Part shown: one piece after another, positions 54,591 through 63,318 of the stretch
Position numbering within the stretch: the stretch's first letter is position 1
How the letters are laid out: every line of letters starts with the position of its first letter
Assembly: GCA_035542575.1 (NCBI GenBank)
Contig: DATKLE010000101.1
Location: 1-64,000, forward strand
Reading direction: 5' to 3'
Length of the DNA stretch: 64,000 nucleotides
Origin: JAIQET01 sp035542575
GTDB taxonomy: Bacteria; Acidobacteriota; Terriglobia; Terriglobales; Acidobacteriaceae
Translations under genes and position numbers: made by a program
Notes under the pieces: model-generated
The model's database searches: none
Told to the model about the DNA's origin: nothing
Seen by the model: the letters and a program-made list of their open reading frames with translations, nothing else

Positions 54591-54923
54591 ATGAGCGAAC
54601 ACTATCATGATCCCGCGGACTTGCGGTTTCTGAGGGAGATGGGCAAACTTGCTCCCACGGAATTCAACGCCTGGCTCAACCTGGACAAGATTGTGGGCCG
54701 GGACGAGGGCGCCATCCCCAGGAAATATCGCGAGCTGATCGCCCTGGCGGTGGCTTGCACAACCCAGTGCCCCTACTGTATAGAGGTGCACACCAAGGCT
54801 GCCAAAGCCGCAGGGGCAACCCGCGAGGAGATCACCGAGAGTTCCCTGCTCGCCGCCGCCCTGCGCGCCGGAGGAGCGGCCACGCACGGCGCTATGGCGC
54901 TGAAATTCTACGAGCAGAGCTAA
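54591..54923 (+). CDS. carboxymuconolactone decarboxylase/AhpD-like protein
   Basis: 110 residues. The CxxC-type site is in CTTQCPYCIEVHTKAAKAAG, where the two Cys and the His match AhpD; members act as peroxidase-linked reductants. Start is ATG after a perfect AAGGAGG; a longer frame upstream is rejected. In operon with the next gene, 19 bp apart. Confidence 0.9.
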   Translation: MSEHYHDPADLRFLREMGKLAPTEFNAWLNLDKIVGRDEGAIPRKYRELIALAVACTTQCPYCIEVHTKAAKAAGATREEITESSLLAAALRAGGAATHGAMALKFYEQS

Positions 54924-54942
54924 ATCTGAAAGGAGAAACAAC

Positions 54943-55335
54943 ATGGCCGAATCTGATCGCATCAAGTATTTGCGCGTTGCGCTGATCCTGGTGGGTCTGA
55001 TTTTCATCTTCGGGATCTACCCGCTCACCATTCTCTGGCCTGCCGGCTGGTCCTGGCACACTGGCCACTCGGATTACCTGCAGATGATTCTGGGGGTCTA
55101 CGCGACGCTGGGGGTATTTCTGCTGCTGGCCAGCCGCAAGCCCCTCGCAAACTTGAGCCTGATCTGGTTCACGGTGTGGTCCAGCATTGTGCATGCGGGA
55201 ATCATGGCTGTGCAGGCTTTCGGTGGCCCCGAGAAAATGGGGCACGTGTGGGGTGATGTCCTGGCACTGTTTGCGGTGGGCGCGGTCCTTGCGGTCCTGA
55301 CACCGCGAGGCGCGGCAGTAGAACCCGCCAGGTGA
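54943..55335 (+). CDS. four-helix membrane protein (DUF6632-like)
   Basis: 130 residues with four hydrophobic helices: VALILVGLIFIFGIYPLTIL, YLQMILGVYATLGVFLLLAS, LIWFTVWSSIVHAGIMAVQA and VLALFAVGAVLAVLTP. The pattern with Tyr-Pro and Trp-Pro in the first loop and a conserved SRKPLAN matches what I recall of DUF6632; not checked. ATG after AAAGGAGAAAC. Function unknown; cotranscribed with the AhpD-like gene. Confidence 0.7.
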   Translation: MAESDRIKYLRVALILVGLIFIFGIYPLTILWPAGWSWHTGHSDYLQMILGVYATLGVFLLLASRKPLANLSLIWFTVWSSIVHAGIMAVQAFGGPEKMGHVWGDVLALFAVGAVLAVLTPRGAAVEPAR

Positions 55336-55411
55336 GAGCGCCAGGTCTCTCTGGCCGAGTGGGTCGCTTCTCCATCGCCGAGGGCGATCCCACTCCCGAG
55401 AGTGGCGGCCG

Positions 55412-55516
55412 GCCGGCAACCTCAGCATCGGAATAAGCGACCCGGCCCACCCCATCGGACGACATTGCCGAGACAGAGGCGATACCGGAGAAGAATTCTC
55501 GTCGTGTGATGGCCAC
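55412..55516 (-). pseudogene. possible Tat signal fragment
   Basis: Begins GTG 8 bp after the TetR stop and reads AITRREFFSGIASVSAMSSD, a twin-arginine style N-terminus; similarity to a protein fades by about residue 35 and no mature domain follows before the convergent gene. Either a truncated secreted protein or chance. Confidence 0.2.
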
Positions 55517-55524
55517 GGCGGGGA

Positions 55525-56178
55525 TTATAGATTAAAAGCCCTGGAAACATGCTTGAGCGCGGAGCGTTTGGCGCTGGTAGGAGGACGACCCGCTGGTCCA
55601 AAGTTGGCCCCCGACCAGACCATCTGGTGATAGAGATCATCCATTTGCTCGGGAGTTCCCGGCATGCCGCTGGTGAGCCACCACGTCAGCAGGGCCAGCA
55701 GCGCGCCAGCGTACATCTGCGCGGTGGCCATCGAGGCCGGGAGTTGCTCGCCTAGTTCCGCCAACCGTCGCTCAATCGCCCGGGCAAAGTACCCCTGCCC
55801 CAGCTCCAGAAAGTCGCGAATCTTCCCTGCTTCTACCAGCACGGCGTGAAACTTGCGCCACTCGGCGACATGGGCAAACAACTCGCGCACGGGAGCGATG
55901 CGCCGCGAGACCTCACGCCGTCGCGAGAGATGGAACGCCATATGCTCGAGGAAGTCTTCGAGGTCGCTTAGAAACAGGTCGTTCTTGTCGCGGTAGTGGG
56001 TATAGAAGGTTGCGCGGCTGACGCCGGCCCGGTCAAGCACCTGCTGGACCGTGATGTCATCGAACGGTTGCTCATGCATGAGGGCGACGAGCGCGTCGCC
56101 CAATGCGTCCCGGGTGCGGCGCACGCGACGGTCGGTTTTACGAACTCTTGGCGACACAGTAGTTGCGTTTCTGGACAT
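55525..56178 (-). CDS. TetR-family transcriptional regulator
   Basis: 217 residues. N-terminal HTH: RTRDALGDALVALMHEQPFD followed by ITVQQVLDRAGVSRATFYTH and YRDKNDLF. The C-terminal domain is of the TetR_C type with a hydrophobic helix LLALLTWWLTSGMP. Divergent from the membrane gene at 56263, 84 bp apart, its probable target. Confidence 0.92.
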   Translation of the reverse strand: MSRNATTVSPRVRKTDRRVRRTRDALGDALVALMHEQPFDDITVQQVLDRAGVSRATFYTHYRDKNDLFLSDLEDFLEHMAFHLSRRREVSRRIAPVRELFAHVAEWRKFHAVLVEAGKIRDFLELGQGYFARAIERRLAELGEQLPASMATAQMYAGALLALLTWWLTSGMPGTPEQMDDLYHQMVWSGANFGPAGRPPTSAKRSALKHVSRAFNL

Positions 56179-56262
56179 TTCTCCCGTTTTTGTCTGCTAT
56201 CGTAGCTCTCCCGGCTAACGCCGCTTGACGGCCCCACGTCTGACGCCCAGAGTGCCCTAGAT

Positions 56263-56916
56263 ATGACCAATGAGCGACTCAGCGGACTCGCCCTGCTTGC
56301 CGGATCAGCGGGCGTCATTATAACCCTGGCCTTGCATCCCTCAGGACGGGGGCTGTTTTCGCCCGACAGCTTCGCGGCCGAGGCGCGCAAACTCATCGCC
56401 GTGCATTCCCTCGCCCTGACCTGCCTGCCGCTCTGGTTCCTGGGCGCCTGTGGCGTGGCACGGCGCGTTGGCGTCGCCCGTGAGTCAGATCAGCAGCTTG
56501 GTTTCGCCGGGCTGGTGTTCTATGGATTCGCGCTTGCTGCCATGATGACCGCCGTCATCTTCGATGGTCTCGTCAGCCCTGGGATAGCCGCCCGCATCAA
56601 CGAGGCCACAGGAACGGTTGGCCAGGGGTGGCGGATCGCCTTCAACTATAACTCCACGGTGGATGGCGCTTTCGTGCGCGTGGTCATCGCCGCGTCGTCC
56701 GTGGCGCTCCTGCTGTGGTCCGTGGCCATCTTGCGCGGCAGCACACTACCTCGCGCCTTGGGTGTATACGGCTGCCTGCTCAGCGTGGCGACCCTGGTCG
56801 CGCTCCTGTCAGGCGAACTGGATCGCTACTTTCACATATTCGGAGCAGTCCTGGTGGGCCAGACGGTCTGGTTCGTCACCGCGGGGATGTTGCTATCTCG
56901 CCGCCAGAGTGCTTGA
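56263..56916 (+). CDS. multi-pass membrane protein of unknown function
   Basis: 217 residues, about six helices (SGLALLAGSAGVIITLALHP, LIAVHSLALTCLPLWFLGAC, FAGLVFYGFALAAMMTAVIF, ASSVALLLWSVAILRG, YGCLLSVATLVALLSGEL, VLVGQTVWFVTAGMLL). No transporter motif. Probably regulated by the divergent TetR protein. Confidence 0.75.
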   Translation: MTNERLSGLALLAGSAGVIITLALHPSGRGLFSPDSFAAEARKLIAVHSLALTCLPLWFLGACGVARRVGVARESDQQLGFAGLVFYGFALAAMMTAVIFDGLVSPGIAARINEATGTVGQGWRIAFNYNSTVDGAFVRVVIAASSVALLLWSVAILRGSTLPRALGVYGCLLSVATLVALLSGELDRYFHIFGAVLVGQTVWFVTAGMLLSRRQSA

Positions 56917-56955
56917 AGGGAGCACAGGGTCCTGAAAATCTGCGACCCCGAGACT

Positions 56956-58116
56956 CTAGCGCCGGAACGTGTACACCACGCCATTGAACGACGCGTTATA
57001 CCCAGCACACCACACCTGGAAGTGCGTACCTGAACTCCGGGAGTCGCAGGCATCCATCTCTGCCCCGGTGTCCACATCGAGCGACCAGGTCTTGCCCCCG
57101 TCGCGGCTGAAGTAGATGCCACCCACGCCGGTAAAGACATTGCCACCCGCAGCCCAGCCGATCTTGGGCGTAAGGAAGCGGATCTCTCGAATCGGCCAGG
57201 GACTGTTGAGAGTTCGTGCGCTCCAACTAGACCCCCCATTTGCGGTGCGATGCACCCAGCCTGCGACATTAGGAGAAATTTCACCGCCGCCGACCCAGCC
57301 GTTGGTGTCGTTCACAAAGAACACGGGACCGTCGAAGATCGAATCCACCGACGGACCGCAGGTCCAGGATTGCCCGCCATCGGGACTGTCGCAGTAGGTG
57401 ATTCCCGAAGCCCGGGCGTGCAGGTTGGACAGCAGGCTGAACTGGTTGCCGAACCAACCGCCGGCGGGGTCAGGAACGTCGGCTGTCCAATCGGCGGCCG
57501 TGGCGCCGCCATCGGTGGTATAGTGCGCGGCATTCGGCGCGTCGAGGTTGAGTCCGTCCATCACCAGGCCGTCCTTGCCGTTGGCGAAGCGGACGCGATA
57601 CGACCAGCCGCGGGTGGTCAGAATAATGTCGGCAGACCAGGTCGCGCCGCCATCCTGGCTCCAGCGCAGGATGCCCTCAAAATCGGAGTCGTTGAAGCCC
57701 GCGATGACCACCAGGTTTGCGCTGAGCGCTTTCACGCCATACCAGTAGTAGGGGAATCCAAGGTCCAGAATCTTGGTCCAATTCGCTCCGCCGTTGGTGG
57801 TCTTCCAGACCTGGCCCAACTCGGCCGCGGCATATCCGACTTGCGGCGTGGGAAAGGAGATGTCATGAATCACCGCCCCTGGCAGGGTGGCTTGTAACTT
57901 CCAGGGGTTCGGGGCCGCGTTCACGATTCCGGCGCCAGGCGAGGCCGCTGACGCTGACGGACGATCAGCGCCGAACTGGCGCGACGGTCCAAGGACCGGG
58001 GTTTGTCCGATGATGTGGCGCGTCACCGCGCTGGAATCTGTCCCCGACTGCGCTCCAGTCGGAGAGATCGCGGCCATAATCAGCATCAGGATGAGCCAGC
58101 ATCGCCGCCAGGCCAT
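56956..58116 (-). CDS. secreted Asp-box/BNR (YCF48-like) repeat protein
   Basis: 386 residues with a signal peptide (RCWLILMLIMAAISPTGAQ). Repeated Asp-box units with the S-x-D-x-G-x-T-W pattern: WKTTNGGANW, WSQDGGATW, YTTDGGATAADW, DSPDGGQSW, HRTANGGSSW and FSRDGGKTW. A beta-propeller of about six to seven blades, like YCF48/HCF136 and sialidase-fold proteins. No catalytic residues assigned; outside-cell function unknown. Confidence 0.85.
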   Translation of the reverse strand: MAWRRCWLILMLIMAAISPTGAQSGTDSSAVTRHIIGQTPVLGPSRQFGADRPSASAASPGAGIVNAAPNPWKLQATLPGAVIHDISFPTPQVGYAAAELGQVWKTTNGGANWTKILDLGFPYYWYGVKALSANLVVIAGFNDSDFEGILRWSQDGGATWSADIILTTRGWSYRVRFANGKDGLVMDGLNLDAPNAAHYTTDGGATAADWTADVPDPAGGWFGNQFSLLSNLHARASGITYCDSPDGGQSWTCGPSVDSIFDGPVFFVNDTNGWVGGGEISPNVAGWVHRTANGGSSWSARTLNSPWPIREIRFLTPKIGWAAGGNVFTGVGGIYFSRDGGKTWSLDVDTGAEMDACDSRSSGTHFQVWCAGYNASFNGVVYTFRR

Positions 58117-58241
58117 TACGGCACCTCCAGTGGGTGGCGATTATACCCCGGACGCCCGCGCCCGGCCCGGCTCTCGCGGAGCACCCCAGGAAGAAAGTCT
58201 CTGCTTCTCTGCTTCTCTGCGTCTCCGCGCTGAACCGGAAC

Positions 58242-59399
58242 TCAACGCCGAGTTTTCCCAAAGCTCAACCCGCTCAGCCCCTCGACCTTCGCAGCATCGA
58301 TGCTTTTGCTGGCCACCAGCACATGAAAGCTCTCCCCCATGCCGGCGGGCGTGACCAGGTGTTTGAGCTGCAGTGCGACTTTGGCGCGTTCCGGCGGCAG
58401 GAAACATTCTTCAAAGGCATCTGCGAACTGGTTCTGTTCGCCGACGCCCATCAGGAACTGGGACTGGGTCAGCAGCGGCTGCACCAGCATGCCATTCTGC
58501 TCGGCCGCCGCTGCCAGCGCGGTAAAGTTCACGTGCGCAGTGATGTCCTGCTCGCCCGGCGCCTCGTATGGATTGGCACTGGCCGCGTGCTGGCGATAAG
58601 CCATCACGGTCCCGCGATGCCGTCCGGCAAGCTGCTCCTGGCGGGTAGAACCGTAGTCAATGATGATCAAAAATCCGCGGCGCAGATGGGCCGCGAGCTG
58701 ACGCATGAACCGCTGCGCAGCCAGGGGCGCTTCCACCCGCTCTCCTGCTTCGGGATGGACGCTGTAGCGGTCAAGAAACTCAAGCTCGGCTGCAGGCGCC
58801 TGAGACCACGTCTCGGTGAGGCGGCCTCCCTGCAAACCGATATGCAGTTTTCCCTGCGGACCGAGGATTTCTACCGGAAGCGCATCGAAAAATTCGTTGG
58901 CGAAAACAATGCAGGGGTTCTGCGCTAGCGCCTCCGCTACCGAAATGGGCGCGGCTTCAGCCGCCGAAAACCCCTCTTCCAGCGATGCCTTCCCTGCCGC
59001 AAGGGCCCTGCTCAGCGTCACCCGCAACCGCTGCCGCAACGCCAGTGAGCCTTCTGCCAAGCGGTAATGCAACGCCTGAAAGAACTCCGGAAATTTTTTC
59101 TCCGACCAGTCCAGCACATCGCGGGCGAACAGCCCGCGCCCGGGACCGAGTTCCAGCAATTCCATCCGTTGCGGTGAACCCTGGACGCGCCACATCTCCT
59201 CGAATTGCCGCGCCAGCAGACGGCCGAACACAGCGTGGACGTCGCTTGAGGTGTAAAAGTCTCCGGCCTTGCCAAACTGCTCCGTGTGGCACGAATAGTA
59301 GCCCAGTTCCGGATCGTACAGGCACATCTCCATGTATCGCGAGAATGGCATCGGACCGTGCTCGCGAATCTCCTGCTCGATCTTTTCTCGCAGGGTCAC
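58242..59399 (-). CDS. MidA/NDUFAF7-type SAM-dependent methyltransferase
   Basis: 385 residues. The start is the GTG in a GTGA overlap with the upstream small gene, giving TLREKIEQEIREHGPMPFSR. Motifs: CLYDPELGYYSCHTEQFGKA, GDFYTSSDVHAVFGRLLARQ, the SAM loop LLELGPGRGLFARDVL, and FANEFFDALPVEIL. NDUFAF7 dimethylates an arginine in complex I; the bacterial target is not known. A longer in-frame N-terminus would overlap the small gene and is rejected. Confidence 0.9.
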   Translation of the reverse strand: MTLREKIEQEIREHGPMPFSRYMEMCLYDPELGYYSCHTEQFGKAGDFYTSSDVHAVFGRLLARQFEEMWRVQGSPQRMELLELGPGRGLFARDVLDWSEKKFPEFFQALHYRLAEGSLALRQRLRVTLSRALAAGKASLEEGFSAAEAAPISVAEALAQNPCIVFANEFFDALPVEILGPQGKLHIGLQGGRLTETWSQAPAAELEFLDRYSVHPEAGERVEAPLAAQRFMRQLAAHLRRGFLIIIDYGSTRQEQLAGRHRGTVMAYRQHAASANPYEAPGEQDITAHVNFTALAAAAEQNGMLVQPLLTQSQFLMGVGEQNQFADAFEECFLPPERAKVALQLKHLVTPAGMGESFHVLVASKSIDAAKVEGLSGLSFGKTRR

Positions 59400-59695
59400 A
59401 GGCCTTCCCGCTGGCGCTCGGTGCGGTTCTGCGGCGTGCGCGTGAACATTTCGATCATGTAATCGTGCAGGCAATCGTAAAGCTGGCGCTGGAAGCTCCA
59501 CTCGAACTGGGGATGGTCGAGGTCGCGCGGGTGCAGATCGAAGTAGTAAGTGTGCACCGGAACGGAGGAGTTCCTGAAGTTAATGATGACCTCTACCCCG
59601 TCACCCTTCGCCCGGGCCGAGAACTCTAGCAGGGGATGTTCGTAGAGCTGAAGTTGGGCGAGTACGCGGTCGAGGCGGGGGTTGGAGTCGGGCAC
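59396..59695 (-). CDS. small conserved-looking protein coupled to the MidA gene
   Basis: 99 residues, no signal peptide or helix. Mixed alpha/beta with VEVIINFRNSSVPVHTYYFD then LHPRDLDHPQFEWSFQRQLY. No family recognised. Coupled by GTGA to the methyltransferase, so it may be a partner or substrate-recognition protein. Confidence 0.65.
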   Translation of the reverse strand: MPDSNPRLDRVLAQLQLYEHPLLEFSARAKGDGVEVIINFRNSSVPVHTYYFDLHPRDLDHPQFEWSFQRQLYDCLHDYMIEMFTRTPQNRTERQREGL

Positions 59696-59938
59696 GGTAG
59701 GATTTTAGCGAAAAGGCGGGTTTGCGGGAGGGATCGGCGCGAGCCGGAAGACCTGTTGCATATGATTTTCTCCAGTCACAGTGCCACTATTAGGGAGTCT
59801 TTCTGCCGTCCCTGAAAGGGACTCCGCCTTTCTTCCCACGCCTACCCCGGGCTTGCGCCCAGGGCTTTATTCTGGCGCCGCTTCGCGGCTGGAGACGCCT
59901 GAGACCTGACACCTGAGACCAGAGACCCGAGACCTGCC
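59696..59938. repeat. 243-bp intergenic region of repeat-like sequence
   Basis: Contains short palindromes (CCCGGGCTTGCGCCCAGGG, GCCGCTTCGCGGC) and an imperfect direct repeat of CTGAGACC/CCTGACA units at about 59898-59937, of the kind scattered through the window. No gene seen. Confidence 0.4.
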
Positions 59939-61183
59939 TCACTCGTACCGCAGCGCCTCAATCGGATCCAACCGCGCCGCCTTGATCGCTGGCAGCATCC
60001 CGCTGACGATCCCGACAAAGCTCAAAATCGCCGTCGCTGCAATCAGGGTTCCTGAATTGATGATGAGGTGAATATCGCCCTCGTCGGCATTCTCGATGAA
60101 CGCGCTCCACAACGGCAGTGAACCCACTGACCAGGAAACCAAGTAAGCAAGCACAACTCCCGCCAGCCCACCCAGGAAGGTGATCACTAGCGCTTCGGCC
60201 AAGAACTGCAGGAGAATCTGCCACCGCCGCGCCCCCAGTGCCTTCTCCACGCCAATCTCGCGGGTGCGCTGGGTCACCGAGACCAGCATGATGTTCATCA
60301 GGCCCACCCCGCCGATGCCCAGGGTGAGCATTCCGATGAACCCCAGCAGCACCTTAATGCCAACCGTGATGACGGTCAAATCCGCCAGGTCCTTCACCGC
60401 GTCAAACACGAACACCGCGCGGTCATCTTTGGGATCGAAGCTGTGGTGGTAAGCCATGGAATCACGCACAGCTTTGACCACCTTCGCGTGATCCCCCTCG
60501 TAATCCATCCCGATGGCATCCAGATAGTAGGTGTTCTTCAGATCGCCCATAGCGCTGAACGGCACGTACACCATGCCGTTCATGTTGTCATCGCCATCCT
60601 GGATCATGTGGTCGAGCACGCCAATCACCTGGTAGGAGATGCCGTCAATGCGCACGCTCTCGCCCAGCGCATTCTGCCCGGAGAAAAGCTTCTTCTTGAC
60701 GTCGTAGCCCAGCACGGCCACGCGGCTATGAGTAAAGTCTTCGCGCTCGCCGAAAAAGCTGCCCTGCGCCACCTCGATATTGCGTACCTTCTGGTAGCTG
60801 GAGTAGGTGCCGCGGATGGTGTAGTTGGCGCCTCGAGTGCCATAGGCCACCAGGCACTGCTTGTTCACTTCCGGCGATATGCGCTGGATCATGGGAACTT
60901 CCGCGCGCAGGTACTCCAGATCGTCAACCGTCAGCTTGATCTCCGTCCCTGCCTTGCTGCCGCCGGCCTGCAACGACGTTCGTCCGGGGAAAATCGCAAT
61001 CAGGTTGCCGCCAAAGGTGCGGAAGGCCACCATCAAGCCGTTCTGAAAACCGGTGCCATAGGCCAGCAGCAGCACCACGGTGGCGATGCCCCACGCCATG
61101 CCCAGCATGGTCAGAAACGACCGCCGCCGGTTGTGACGCAGCGCGTTGTATGCCTGTTTTCCTAAATCGCCAAACATGCTCAC
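59939..61183 (-). CDS. MacB/FtsX-type ABC transporter permease (second of pair)
   Basis: 414 residues. N-terminal helix after SMFGDLGKQAYNALRHNRRR, a large periplasmic MacB_PCD-like domain (about 60-270), then three C-terminal helices with the FtsX core (VKVLLGFIGMLTLGIGGVGL, MLVSVTQRTREIGVEKALGA). Exports a substrate or works as a mechanotransmission unit with an ATPase that is not encoded nearby. Overlaps the upstream permease by four bases (ATGA). Confidence 0.92.
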   Translation of the reverse strand: MSMFGDLGKQAYNALRHNRRRSFLTMLGMAWGIATVVLLLAYGTGFQNGLMVAFRTFGGNLIAIFPGRTSLQAGGSKAGTEIKLTVDDLEYLRAEVPMIQRISPEVNKQCLVAYGTRGANYTIRGTYSSYQKVRNIEVAQGSFFGEREDFTHSRVAVLGYDVKKKLFSGQNALGESVRIDGISYQVIGVLDHMIQDGDDNMNGMVYVPFSAMGDLKNTYYLDAIGMDYEGDHAKVVKAVRDSMAYHHSFDPKDDRAVFVFDAVKDLADLTVITVGIKVLLGFIGMLTLGIGGVGLMNIMLVSVTQRTREIGVEKALGARRWQILLQFLAEALVITFLGGLAGVVLAYLVSWSVGSLPLWSAFIENADEGDIHLIINSGTLIAATAILSFVGIVSGMLPAIKAARLDPIEALRYE

Positions 61184-62427
61184 TCCGCTCGCAGAGCTTC
61201 CACCGGGGGAAGCAGCGCCGCCTTGCGCGCAGGATACAAACCGGCAGCGACGCCGGCAATGGCCAGAGACAGGATGGCGGTGACCGCTGACGACAGCACA
61301 ATGCGCGGCGTGTCGAAGCCTTCCGGCGACGGCAGCTGCGCCAGCATGGTCATAAAGCCTATCGAGAGGGCCAGCCCAATCCCGCCGCTCAGCGCGGTCA
61401 GGAACGCACCTTCAATAAAAAACTGGGTAAGGATGTTGCGGTGGGTCGCGCCCAGCGCCTTGCGCAGACCAATCTCCTTGGTGCGCTCGGTCACCGAAAC
61501 CAGCATGATGTTAATGATGCCGATCGCGCCCAGCGCCAGCGTCACCAGCCCCACCACGCCAAGGAACCAGTCCATGGCGTCAAAAATCTTCCCCACCCGC
61601 CTCGAACCTTCGATCGTGTCCCAGTCCTGGAAGGCATCCTCGATCTTGGGATCGAAGCCGTGACGCCGTGCGATGATTTCGTGCACTTCCTGCTTGGCCT
61701 CGAGATGCTGCTCCTTGGTCAGTGGCCGGTAATTGAGAAACGAAATCGCGTTTTCCGTATTCTCCCCCTTCAGTGGAAACAGCATCCGCATGGTCTCGAC
61801 CGGCACAAAGATCCGCGCATTGGTGGCGTTGTTGCCGTCCTTGCCGATCCTGGGCACTACGCCGATCACGTCGAAGCTGATCCCGTTCAGGAGAATCGTG
61901 CTGCCCACCGCTGGCCGTCCGGGAAACATCTTTTTCAGCAGCTCAAAGCCGACAATCGCCACGCGCCGGTGCTCGCTGTTGTCCTCGTCGTTGAACCACC
62001 GTCCCGGATCGATGGGAACGTTACGGATGCGATTGTAAGAGGGCGCCACGCCAAACACCTGCCCGTTGGTGCTGCCGAAATCGCTGACCGCCCGAATATC
62101 TTCCCGGTCCAACACCGGCGACACCGCCTTCAGAAACTTTGCCTGGTCGCGGACGGCCAGATAGTCGTCGTAAGTGAAGTAATACGGCCGTCCTGACTGC
62201 AGACTTCCCTCCACCGCCGGAATGCGGCCGGGAAAACCGAACATGATGTCCTGGCCCAGGTTCGACAGGTTCTTCTCCTGCCCGCTGCGGAAGCCTTCGC
62301 CCAGCCCCACCAGCAAGAGCAGCGAGCCGACGCCCCAAGCAATGCCGAACATGGTCAGGAAAGAGCGCAGCTTGTGGGCCCACAAGGTGGCCAGCGACTG
62401 GCGAACGATGTCAGCAAGTGCTCGCAT
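61180..62427 (-). CDS. MacB/FtsX-type ABC transporter permease (first of pair)
   Basis: 415 residues from the ATG giving RALADIVRQSLATLWAHKLR. Same architecture as its downstream paralogue: N-terminal helix FLTMFGIAWGVGSLLLLVGL, periplasmic domain, and C-terminal FtsX helices with IMLVSVTERTKEIGLRKALG. The two are related and probably form a heterodimer. No cognate ATPase or MacA adaptor in this window. Confidence 0.92.
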   Translation of the reverse strand: MRALADIVRQSLATLWAHKLRSFLTMFGIAWGVGSLLLLVGLGEGFRSGQEKNLSNLGQDIMFGFPGRIPAVEGSLQSGRPYYFTYDDYLAVRDQAKFLKAVSPVLDREDIRAVSDFGSTNGQVFGVAPSYNRIRNVPIDPGRWFNDEDNSEHRRVAIVGFELLKKMFPGRPAVGSTILLNGISFDVIGVVPRIGKDGNNATNARIFVPVETMRMLFPLKGENTENAISFLNYRPLTKEQHLEAKQEVHEIIARRHGFDPKIEDAFQDWDTIEGSRRVGKIFDAMDWFLGVVGLVTLALGAIGIINIMLVSVTERTKEIGLRKALGATHRNILTQFFIEGAFLTALSGGIGLALSIGFMTMLAQLPSPEGFDTPRIVLSSAVTAILSLAIAGVAAGLYPARKAALLPPVEALRAE

Positions 62428-62487
62428 AAGAGCCTGCCCCCAAGCCATCGGGAGATGGCCGGGGGCCATGTTTTCAGGCAGGTGGTC

Positions 62488-62663
62488 TCAGTTCCCGCCC
62501 TCTGGTGACTGATACGCAGAGGAATAGGTGGAGGTTCCCGGAAAGTTGGGCTGACTCTGGAGCCTTGACTTTCCGTTCGAGGACGGTGACCCGTACTTGT
62601 CGCTTTGCTCCTGAGGTTGGAGTCTCATCTGGACAGGAACCTGGAACTCAGCCGTCCATCGAA
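62488..62663 (-). pseudogene. possible 3' remnant of an interrupted gene
   Basis: A minus-strand frame ends at 62488 with a protein-like tail (QMRLQPQEQSDKYGSPSSNG and later FPGTSTYSSAYQSPEGG). It has no plausible start, because upstream in-frame codons run into the vapC gene. It may be the end of a gene cut by arrival of the toxin-antitoxin pair. Weak evidence. Confidence 0.2.
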
Positions 62664-63056
62664 TCAGAAAGTCTCGATGGATGCGGTATGGCCGGAAGCA
62701 GACGCGAGTCGAGCATCCCGTGTAACCAAAGGAGCCCCAAGTTTCTCGGCGAGCACGATATAGGCAGAGCCGTAGGCGGAGAAGTTGTGACGCAGCTGCC
62801 AAATCCGGGGCAGAAACACGGAATGAACATAGCGAGTGATGCGCAGGTCCTGCAGGTCGTCGATGGCTTCGTCAGCCCGGCGTCCGGAGACCATCCCCCG
62901 ACTTACCAGGCGCCGCAGCACTTGTGCGACCTCGAGATCCAGCAGATGAGGTGCATGCAGGGTTTCATTGCGCGAATAAATTCGTTCCTCAATGCGCTTC
63001 CCGGCGGGTGTCTGAAGCAGCCAGTCCACCGCGGCCGACGCATCCAGAACGATCAT
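62664..63056 (-). CDS. VapC-type PIN toxin
   Basis: 130 residues: MIVLDASAAVDWLL (first Asp), HAPHLLDLEVAQVLRRL (Glu), SAYGSAYIVLAEKLGAPLVT and TRDARL (later acidic site). Coupled to the antitoxin by a four-base overlap (ATGA). Probable RNase toxin. Confidence 0.9.
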   Translation of the reverse strand: MIVLDASAAVDWLLQTPAGKRIEERIYSRNETLHAPHLLDLEVAQVLRRLVSRGMVSGRRADEAIDDLQDLRITRYVHSVFLPRIWQLRHNFSAYGSAYIVLAEKLGAPLVTRDARLASASGHTASIETF

Positions 63057-63283
63057 CGCGCTTCGCGCTCTTCCCGCAGAAGGCGGGCAGTATCGAAGTG
63101 TGCCGCAACCGGTTTGCGCCGTTGCAACCGCTGCCGTAATTCGGCCAGCGTGGGACGCTCGGCGATTTCTTTAATCTCCGCCAGCAGATAGTCCGACAGT
63201 GACATCCCTGCCAGGGCGGCGCGCGCTTTCAGTCCACGATGCAGGGCGTCAGGGACATTTCTGAGTTGGATCATCTTCGGCAT
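63053..63283 (-). CDS. FitA/VapB-type ribbon-helix-helix antitoxin
   Basis: 76 residues. MPKMIQLRNVPDALHRGLKA and RAALAGMSLSDYLLAEIKEI form the RHH motif; the C-terminal tail (FDTARLLREEREAR) would bind the toxin. An in-frame ATG three codons later is possible. The -10 is 7 bases upstream, so the mRNA may be leaderless. Confidence 0.88.
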   Translation of the reverse strand: MPKMIQLRNVPDALHRGLKARAALAGMSLSDYLLAEIKEIAERPTLAELRQRLQRRKPVAAHFDTARLLREEREAR

Positions 63284-63318
63284 GCTCTAAGCATACTTTC
63301 ATGTGGTCTACATGTCAA
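63282..63318 (-). promoter_or_regulatory. promoter and operators of the third toxin-antitoxin pair
   Basis: On the minus strand -35 TTGACA (63313-63318), 17-bp spacer, -10 TATGCT (63290-63295). Two inverted repeats overlap it: CATGT-n5-ACATG (63300-63314) and ATGCT-n3-AGCAT (63282-63294), the latter covering the -10 and the start codon. These are likely antitoxin operators. Confidence 0.72.
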
